A DNA stretch of 64,000 nt from the NCBI RefSeq assembly GCF_026343185.1, contig NZ_JAPEMA010000002.1:372001-436000 (forward strand). Reading direction: 5' to 3'. Under the pieces are notes generated by a model. The model did no database searches. It was not told where the DNA came from and saw only the letters and a program-made list of their open reading frames with translations. Each line of letters starts with the position of its first letter. Within the stretch, counting starts at the first letter, position 1. The position numbers and the translations under genes are program-made. Source of the DNA: Streptomyces sp. NBC_00091 (lineage in GTDB: Bacteria > Actinomycetota > Actinomycetes > Streptomycetales > Streptomycetaceae). Positions 57,951 to 64,000 of this stretch are shown one piece after another.

Positions 57951-59699
57951 ATGCGGTTCCAGCTTTTGGGGCCCTTGAGTATTGCGCACGGCCCCGAGAC
58001 AGTAGTTCTCAAACCCTCCAAGCCGACCAGTCTGCTCGCCGCCCTCCTCCTCCATCCGGGCGCCGTCGTTTCCACCGGCTATCTGCTGCGCGCCGTTTGG
58101 GACGAGGAGCCTCCCGCCACCGCGCGGGCCGCACTCCAGACCTGTGTGCTGCGCCTGCGCAGGTTATTCGAGAAATACGGCATATCCGCGACCACCATCG
58201 AGGCCGTGCCGGGCGGCTACCGGATGCGCAACGACACCGAGACGCTCGACCTCGTCCTGTTCCGCTTGCTGACCGCGCAGGCGAGGGCCGCCGCCGGGAC
58301 CGCCGAGGAGCTGTACCGGCTGCGGGAGGCGCTCTCGCTCTGGCACGGGCAGCCCCTGGCGAACGTGGCCTCGCGCATGCTCCAGCGGGACGCGGTGCCC
58401 GCCCTCGAACAGGAGCGGCTGCGGGTCCTCGAGCGGGTGTGCGACCTCGAACTGGCCGCCGGGAACTGCCATCAGGTGCTCGTCGACCTCTACGAGAGCG
58501 CCCGCCGCCATCCCGTCCGCGAGCGGTTCACCGAGCAGCTCATCGAGGCGCTCTACCGCACCGGCCGGCAGGCGGAGGCGCTCGCCGAGTACCGCACGGT
58601 GCGCGAGCGGCTGCGCGAGGAGCTCGGGGTCGATCCCGGGCCCGGGCTCAGGCGCCTGGAGCTGGCGATCCTGCGGGCCGAGGAGCTGGGCCCGGCCACC
58701 CGCGCCGAAGACCTCGAACCGGCCCCGCCGCGCCCCGCGTTGACCGCCCCCGGCCGCGCCGGCGAGCGCGCCCCCGAGCGCGCCGGACCGCCGCCGGTGC
58801 CCGGCTTCGCCGGGCGCGCGGCGGATCTGCGGGCCATGTCGCTGCGGCTCACCGACACCGGCGGGCCCCGGCTCCTGGTCGTCTCCGGAGCGCCCGGGAT
58901 CGGCAAGTCGGCGCTCGCGCACCAGAGCGCGTACGAGGGCCGGCGGGCCTTCCCCGGCGGGGTGTTCGCCGTCGACCTGGCCCGGCCCGACGGCAGCCCC
59001 CTCGATGTCGAGGAGGCCCGCAAGCTGCTGCCCGAGCCGGGCGGCGGGGGCCGGCGGCTGCTGATCCTCGACAACGCGGCCGGAGCCGGCCAGGTGCTGC
59101 CGCTGCTGCCGGAGACCGGCGGCGCCACGGTGCTGGTGACCAGCCGGCGGGCGCTCGCGGCGGCGGTCGCCACCCACGGCGGGTCCGTGCACCGGCTCGA
59201 CGTCCTCGGTCCGGCCGACGCCTTCGGGCTGCTCGCCGGGCTCGTCGGGGCCGGGCGGATCGCCGCCGAGGAGCGGGGGGCGCGCGAACTGGCCGCCGTG
59301 TGCGGGTACTTCCCGCTGGCGCTGCGGATCGCCGCCGGGCGGCTGCTGACCCGGCCGGGGCTGTCCGTCGCCGACTGCGCGGCCTGGCTGGCGGAGGACC
59401 CGCCGGGCCGGCTCGCCCTCGCCGAGGATCCCCGGCTGTCGGTGCCGGAGGTCTTCGGGCAGGCCGTCGGCGCGCTGGCGCCCCCGCTGCGGGAGGCGTT
59501 CCTGCGGCTGGGCTCGCTCGACCCGCGCTCCGGCCCGGCCACAGCCGTGGGCGAGAGCGTGCTCGAACAGCTCGTGGAGGCCGGGCTGCTCGAGGACGGC
59601 CCGCCCGGCGAGCCGTACCGGATCCACGACTTCCTCCGCGTCTACGCGCGGTGGCTGGCCCGGGGCCGCGAAGGCGCCGCGGCGCCCCTGCCCCGCTGA
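57951..59699 (+). CDS. AfsR/SARP-type activator with NB-ARC domain (TTA codon)
   Basis: A 582-residue regulator. Residues 1-95 are an OmpR-like winged helix (MRFQLLGPLSI, then LLLHPGAVVSTGYLLRAVW), about 95-250 a bacterial transcriptional activation domain (FTEQLIEALYRTGRQAEALA), and about 300-560 an NB-ARC ATPase with the P-loop SGAPGIGKSAL. It lacks the long TPR tail of AfsR. Codon 72 (58164-58166) is TTA, read by the bldA tRNA, so translation should be tied to development. GGGGGA precedes the ATG; an in-frame GTG lies at 57927. It heads the TOMM gene set and likely activates it. Confidence 0.9.
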   Translation: MRFQLLGPLSIAHGPETVVLKPSKPTSLLAALLLHPGAVVSTGYLLRAVWDEEPPATARAALQTCVLRLRRLFEKYGISATTIEAVPGGYRMRNDTETLDLVLFRLLTAQARAAAGTAEELYRLREALSLWHGQPLANVASRMLQRDAVPALEQERLRVLERVCDLELAAGNCHQVLVDLYESARRHPVRERFTEQLIEALYRTGRQAEALAEYRTVRERLREELGVDPGPGLRRLELAILRAEELGPATRAEDLEPAPPRPALTAPGRAGERAPERAGPPPVPGFAGRAADLRAMSLRLTDTGGPRLLVVSGAPGIGKSALAHQSAYEGRRAFPGGVFAVDLARPDGSPLDVEEARKLLPEPGGGGRRLLILDNAAGAGQVLPLLPETGGATVLVTSRRALAAAVATHGGSVHRLDVLGPADAFGLLAGLVGAGRIAAEERGARELAAVCGYFPLALRIAAGRLLTRPGLSVADCAAWLAEDPPGRLALAEDPRLSVPEVFGQAVGALAPPLREAFLRLGSLDPRSGPATAVGESVLEQLVEAGLLEDGPPGEPYRIHDFLRVYARWLARGREGAAAPLPR

Positions 59700-59775
59700 G
59701 GCGGCCCCGCCCGCCTCCCCCGACATTTCCCACCTCACGTCTTCGTCCCCACCAGACCGCAATCAGAGGTGTTCC

Positions 59776-61968
59776 ATGTCCCTGGACAGCTATGAGTACG
59801 TTGCCCCGACACGCCCCAGGATCCGCCGGGACGTGCTCTTCACCGAGACGCCCGACGGCGTGCTGTTCCACAACTCCGACGGGGGCTTTCGCCTCACCGC
59901 CCGCACCGCGTACCGGTTCGCCACGCTGATCGTCCCCCACCTGACCGGCGAGCACACCGTCACCGAACTCTGCCAGGGGCTGGGCGACCCCCAGCGCGCG
60001 ATGGTCGGCGAACTCGTCAAGACCCTGTACGAACGGGACTTCGCCCGCTCCGTGGCCGAGCCCGGGGAAGCGGAGCCGGCCGCCGCCGCGCCGCCCGACG
60101 TCGCACGGCGCTTCGCACCGCAGATCGCCTACGCCGACCACTACGCCGACGACGCCGAGGCCCGCTTCCTGCGCTTCCGGGGCACCCGGGTCGCCGTCCT
60201 CGGCGAGGACGCGGTGGCCCGCTGGTGCGCGCTGAGCCTCGTGCGCAACGGCTGCGCCGTCGTCGGCGTCCTGCCGGCGGCGGACGCGGCCGAGGTGCGG
60301 GAGGAGGCGGCCGGGGCCGTCGCCGACGGCTGCCCGGTGGAGATCCGTACGCTGCCCGAACACCCGGCGGACTGGGCCAAGTTGGAGGAGTACGACTTCG
60401 TCGTGGTGACCGGCGGGACGGGGGCGCCCGCACGGCTGCTGCCGCTGCTGCGCGCCGGCATACCCGAGGGCCGCTCCCTGCTGCCCGCCTGGTCGTACGG
60501 CAACGACGCCGTCGTCGGCCCGCTCATGGCGCACGGCACCGCCGGCTGCTGGTCCTGCGCGGCCCTGCGGCTGGGCGCGGCCCGCGGCGGCGCGGCGGCG
60601 GCCGAGCTGTGGAGCGCCCTCGCGCTGCCGGAGGCCCCCCTCGCGGCGGGCCCGGTGCCGGGCCGGCCGCTGGCCGCCATGATCGGCAACCTGCTGGGGT
60701 ACGAGGTGTTCCGGGCGGCCTCCGGTTCGCTGCCCGCCGAGACCGCCGGGCGGCTGCTCGTCCAGGACATGGCCTCGCTGGACGTCACCGCCGAGCCGCT
60801 GTTCCCGCACCCGCGCTGCCCGTTCTGCCCGTCCGGGGAGCCGGAGGCGGCTCCCGTGGACCTCGCCGCGGCCGGTACCTCGGGCACGCCCGCGCTGCCG
60901 ACGCTGGAGACCGCCCGCGACGCGGACGAGCTGGTCGAGGAGCTGAACCGGCGCTCCACCGTGGTGCGCCCGTACGCGGGGGTGTTCACCCGGTACGCGG
61001 ACGAGGAACTCACGCAGATCCCGCTGAAGGCCGGGGTGGTCGAGCTGGGCCTCGGGCACGCGGGGCCGCGTACGGTGGCCGCCTTCGACATCCACCACGT
61101 GGCGGGGGCGCGGATGCGCGCCCTGGACGCGGCGGCGCTGGTGTACGCGGAGCACGTGGTGCCGCCGCGCGAGCTGGTCGGCGGCTGCGGGGAGCCGGGC
61201 GCGGTGGCCGCCGCCGGGCTGGCGACGGCCACCGGGATCCCGGGCGAGGTGTCCGCGTACGAGCGGGCGGTGTCCCTGCTGACGAAGGAGCCCGTACCGG
61301 TCCCGGCGGGCGCGGTACGGCCGTTCGGCCCGCACAACGCCGACCGGCTCTTCGAGCGCACCCGCGCCGGGGCCGGGGCCGGCCCCTCCCCCGCCGACGC
61401 GGCCGCGGCCGGGCTGCTGTCGGCGCTCGGGCACGCCGCGCTGCTGCGGGCCGTGCGCGGTGCGGCGGCGGCCCGGGTGCCGCTGCCGGAGCGGGACGGC
61501 GCGGACGCCGAACTCGGGTTCCTCGTACGGTCGGCGGACCGGCTGGAGCTGGAACCGGAGCTGCTGGACCTCGGGGAGGGCGTACGGACCGGGGTGCAGG
61601 TGCTGCTGGCGCGCGCCGGGGAGCACTGGGCGCTGGGCGAGGGCCTGGACCGGCGTACGGCGGCGGTCGCCGCCCTGCGGGAGCTGCTGGGCGCGGCCCA
61701 GTACGGGGCGGACGGCGCCGACGCGGGCCGCGATCCGCTGCTGCGCGATCTGGACCCGCGCGCGCTGACGGTGTCCGCGGCGGCGGCCGAGCCGGTGACG
61801 GAGGGGGCCGGGACCTCCTGGGAGCAGGTGCGCGAGCGCCTCGCCGGGGCGGGGCTCGACGCGTACGCGGTCCCCACCGGGTCGGCGGAGCTGGCGGGCG
61901 TGGGCATCCACACGGTACGGGTGCTGCTCGCGGCGGCAGCGGGCGCGGAGAGCGGCGATGACGCGTAG
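59776..61968 (+). CDS. TOMM leader-binding E1-like protein with YcaO-like second half
   Basis: A 730-residue protein. Residues 1-375 match the cyclodehydratase partner that binds the leader peptide of thiazole/oxazole-modified peptides. They comprise a winged-helix-like start (GVLFHNSDGGFRLTARTAYRF), an E1/ThiF-like Rossmann region (GTRVAVLGEDAVARWCA), and two Cys pairs for zinc (GCWSC about 258, CPFC about 348). Residues about 390-730 look like a YcaO domain without its ATP-binding residues: VRPYAGVFTRYADEEL, a Glu-Arg-poor helix, and a C-terminal AGVGIHTVRVLL. It probably delivers the precursor to the active YcaO encoded next. It overlaps that gene by 11 bases. Confidence 0.85.
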   Translation: MSLDSYEYVAPTRPRIRRDVLFTETPDGVLFHNSDGGFRLTARTAYRFATLIVPHLTGEHTVTELCQGLGDPQRAMVGELVKTLYERDFARSVAEPGEAEPAAAAPPDVARRFAPQIAYADHYADDAEARFLRFRGTRVAVLGEDAVARWCALSLVRNGCAVVGVLPAADAAEVREEAAGAVADGCPVEIRTLPEHPADWAKLEEYDFVVVTGGTGAPARLLPLLRAGIPEGRSLLPAWSYGNDAVVGPLMAHGTAGCWSCAALRLGAARGGAAAAELWSALALPEAPLAAGPVPGRPLAAMIGNLLGYEVFRAASGSLPAETAGRLLVQDMASLDVTAEPLFPHPRCPFCPSGEPEAAPVDLAAAGTSGTPALPTLETARDADELVEELNRRSTVVRPYAGVFTRYADEELTQIPLKAGVVELGLGHAGPRTVAAFDIHHVAGARMRALDAAALVYAEHVVPPRELVGGCGEPGAVAAAGLATATGIPGEVSAYERAVSLLTKEPVPVPAGAVRPFGPHNADRLFERTRAGAGAGPSPADAAAAGLLSALGHAALLRAVRGAAAARVPLPERDGADAELGFLVRSADRLELEPELLDLGEGVRTGVQVLLARAGEHWALGEGLDRRTAAVAALRELLGAAQYGADGADAGRDPLLRDLDPRALTVSAAAAEPVTEGAGTSWEQVRERLAGAGLDAYAVPTGSAELAGVGIHTVRVLLAAAAGAESGDDA

Positions 61969-63892
61969 CGGCGGCCGGGCCGCGGTGGCGGACGGGCTCG
62001 AGGCACGGGCCGCAGTGGCGGACGGGCTCGGGGCGCGGGCCGCCGGGCGGTTCACGGAGCTGCTGGAGCGGGCGCTGGCCGCGCTCGGCGGGCCGCCCGT
62101 GGCCGTGACGGCGCTCGGGCTGCGGGACGCCTTCGCCGCGCCGGAGGCGGAGGTCCCGGCGGAGGGGGTCCCGGTGGCCCTGTACGGGCACCAGGCCGTG
62201 GTCGGCCCCCTCCCGGCGGACGGGCCGGGGTGCGCGCGGTGCCTGGAGCGGCGCTGGCAGGCCGTGCGGTCGGTCGCGCTGCGGGACGCCCTCGAGCTGG
62301 GCGGGGGCACCCGCGCGACGGGTGAGTGGCCGTACGCGCACCCCTTCGCCGCCGACGCGCTGGCCGCGCTGGTGGTGTCGGCGGCCGGCGGCGGGGCGGG
62401 CGGGGTGTTCCCCGGCGTGTGGGTGCTGGACCTGCGCAGCGGGGCGGTGCGGGGCTACCCGCTGGTGCCCGATCCGGAGTGTCCGGTGTGCGGGACCCCC
62501 GAGGAGGACAGGGCCCGGGCGCTGGATCCGGCGCCCGCGCCCAAGTACCGGCCGGGCGCCTTCCGTACGCGGCCCGTGGAGGCGTACGCCATCGACGTGG
62601 CGGCCTTCGCGAACCCGCTGTGCGGGGCCCTGGGGCCCTCGCTGGTCCAGGACGTCTCCTCGACCTCGACCTCCGCGACCATCGGCTGCTTCTCGATGCG
62701 CTCGGGCGAGTACCTGCGCGAGACCTTCTGGGGCGGCCACACCGATTCCTTCGACCGCAGCGCCCGCGTCGGCGTGCTGGAGGGGCTGGAGCGGTACGCG
62801 GGCATGCGCTCGCGCTCGCGTACGACCAGCGTCACCGGCTCTTTGCGGGCGCTGGGCGCCGACGCCGTCGATCCGCGCGAAGTGGGCCTGTACGGCGAGG
62901 GGTTCTACCGGGACAACCCGAGGGTGCGGCCCTTCGACCCGGACCGGGAGATCCCCTGGGTGTGGGGCTGGTCGCTGCGCGACCGCGCACCGCGGCTGGT
63001 CCCGGAGGTGCTGACGTACTATCACGCGCCGGGTCTGGAGAACCGGTTCGTGCAGGAGAGCTCCAACGGCTGTGCCTCGGGCGGGAGTCTGGCCGAGGCC
63101 TGCTACTTCGGGCTGATGGAGGTCGTCGAGCGGGACGCCTTCCTGCTCACCTGGTACGGGCGTCAGCCGCTGCCCGAGATCGATCCGGCCACCAGCTCCC
63201 GGGCCTCGACCCGGGCGATGGTCGACCGGCTCGCCCTGTACGGGTACCGCGCGCGGTTCTTCGACACCCGGATCAGCTTCCCCATCCCGGTGGTGACCGC
63301 CGTCGCCGAGCGGTTCGACGGCGGTACGGGGCGGATGTGCTTCGGGGCGGGGGCCGGGCTGGACCCGGAGTCGGCGCTGGACTCGGCGCTGTGCGAGATC
63401 GCCACGGACGCGGTGAACCTGCCCGGGCGCACCGAGCGGGACGAGGACCGGCTGCGCGCGATGGCGGCCGACTTCGACCTGGTCACCGCCCTGCACGACC
63501 ACCCGCTGGTGTACGGGGTGCCGGAGATGGGCCGGCACGCCGACTTCCTGCTGCGCGGCCCCTCGCGGGGTCCGCTGCGGCCCGTGTCCGCGCTGCGCGG
63601 GCCCGAGGGGGTGTCGCACGACCTGCGCGAGGACCTGGCGCGGTGCGTGGAGGCCGTCGCCGCCGAGGGGTTCGACGTGGTGGTGGTGGACCAGACCCTG
63701 CCCGAGCAGCGGGCGCTGGGCCTGCACACCGTGAGCGTGCTGGTGCCGGGGCTGCTGCCGATCGACTTCGGCTGGTCGCGGCAGCGGGCGCTGGGCATGC
63801 CGCGCCTGCGGACCGCCCTGCGCGCGGCGGGGCTGCGCGAGCGGGACCTGGAGCCCGCCGACCTCAATCCGGCCCCGCACCCCTTCCCCTGA
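61958..63892 (+). CDS. TOMM YcaO cyclodehydratase
   Basis: A 644-residue YcaO protein. The N-terminal 200 residues carry two Cys pairs (CARC about 91, CPVC about 174). The YcaO core follows with SSTSTSATIGCFSMRSGEY, VLEGLERYAGM, SSNGCASGGSLAEACYFG and LMEVVERDAF, which supply the ATP and magnesium ligands. It ends in the proline-rich PAPHPFP that matches the PxPxP tail needed for catalysis. It uses ATP to cyclise Cys, Ser or Thr of a precursor peptide into azolines. Its start overlaps the leader-binding gene by 11 bases, so the two are translationally coupled. Confidence 0.92.
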   Translation: MTRSGGRAAVADGLEARAAVADGLGARAAGRFTELLERALAALGGPPVAVTALGLRDAFAAPEAEVPAEGVPVALYGHQAVVGPLPADGPGCARCLERRWQAVRSVALRDALELGGGTRATGEWPYAHPFAADALAALVVSAAGGGAGGVFPGVWVLDLRSGAVRGYPLVPDPECPVCGTPEEDRARALDPAPAPKYRPGAFRTRPVEAYAIDVAAFANPLCGALGPSLVQDVSSTSTSATIGCFSMRSGEYLRETFWGGHTDSFDRSARVGVLEGLERYAGMRSRSRTTSVTGSLRALGADAVDPREVGLYGEGFYRDNPRVRPFDPDREIPWVWGWSLRDRAPRLVPEVLTYYHAPGLENRFVQESSNGCASGGSLAEACYFGLMEVVERDAFLLTWYGRQPLPEIDPATSSRASTRAMVDRLALYGYRARFFDTRISFPIPVVTAVAERFDGGTGRMCFGAGAGLDPESALDSALCEIATDAVNLPGRTERDEDRLRAMAADFDLVTALHDHPLVYGVPEMGRHADFLLRGPSRGPLRPVSALRGPEGVSHDLREDLARCVEAVAAEGFDVVVVDQTLPEQRALGLHTVSVLVPGLLPIDFGWSRQRALGMPRLRTALRAAGLRERDLEPADLNPAPHPFP

Positions 63893-63940
63893 CCCGGCCG
63901 CCGGCCCGTTCCGGCACGACCGCACACCCGAGGAGGACCC

Positions 63941-64000
63941 GTGGGCTACGCCCATGACTACGCCGGCGCCATCATGTACCGGGGCCGGGTGCCGATGGAG
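63941..64000 (+). CDS. Start of a SagB-type dehydrogenase (partial)
   Basis: Twenty codons at the right edge begin MGYAHDYAGAIMYRGRVPME, typical of the N-terminus of SagB-like FMN-dependent azoline dehydrogenases in Streptomyces TOMM clusters. AGGAGGA lies 3 bases before the GTG. It would oxidise azolines to azoles after the YcaO step. It is cut by the window edge, so the domain itself cannot be seen. Confidence 0.6.
   Translation, partial: MGYAHDYAGAIMYRGRVPME

Overview
The window is high-GC actinobacterial DNA, almost certainly from a Streptomyces chromosome. The evidence is very GC-rich third codon positions, frequent GTG starts, 4-base GTGA/ATGA gene overlaps, Tat and lipoprotein-like signal peptides, an AfsR/SARP-type regulator with a rare TTA codon, and two natural-product-type gene sets. 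I see no rRNA, tRNA, CRISPR array, insertion sequence or phage gene. About 52 coding regions cover nearly everything. Only two gaps exceed 300 bases (3060-3443 and 57471-57950).

Layout: (a) 1-9.2 kb holds the tail of an MFS exporter, a sigma-factor/IclR-like regulatory pair, a MerR regulator next to a VOC protein, an FMN reductase, a polysaccharide deacetylase, a glycine-rich secreted protein, an HPP membrane protein and a divergent CGNR regulator. (b) 9.4-17.8 kb holds a LysR regulator and a tight run of cupin, coenzyme-B12-binding subunit, glutamate mutase large subunit, large FAD/NAD(P) enzyme and acyl-CoA-synthetase-like ligase, followed by a convergent GT1 glycosyltransferase. This looks like a pathway that rearranges glutamate to 3-methylaspartate, probably oxidises it, and activates it. 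I do not recognise its product. (c) 18-31 kb is mostly accessory metabolism and transport: MscS channel, PhzF protein, several MFS transporters (one with a 37-residue partner), CDF metal exporter, YbaK deacylase, nitrobindin-like protein, and two secreted hydrolases of the tripeptidyl-aminopeptidase type (the second is in d). (d) 31-46.6 kb contains SDR/TetR pairs with visible operators, a CBS protein, a secreted amidase, a methyltransferase relic, a DUF2278 protein, a Tat-exported PD40-amidohydrolase, a Tat-exported multicopper oxidase, an ADP-ribosylglycohydrolase-like protein and a GH15-like enzyme. (e) 46.9-57.5 kb contains a NarL-type two-component system, a pair of degenerate enzymes (dehydroquinate-synthase-like and asparagine-synthase-like), a cell-wall unit (L,D-transpeptidase, MFS, AnmK) and a YciO protein.

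(f) 57.9 kb to the end is the left part of a thiazole/oxazole-modified RiPP (TOMM) cluster: an AfsR-like regulator with a TTA codon, an E1-like leader-binding protein whose second half looks like a dead YcaO domain, an active-looking YcaO cyclodehydratase, and the first 20 codons of what looks like a SagB-type dehydrogenase. No precursor peptide is visible, so it probably lies beyond the right edge.

The best candidates for something undescribed are the glutamate-mutase gene set, the two-pseudoenzyme pair at 49973-52818, and the TOMM locus. Functions are read from motifs and family knowledge only; no database search was possible.
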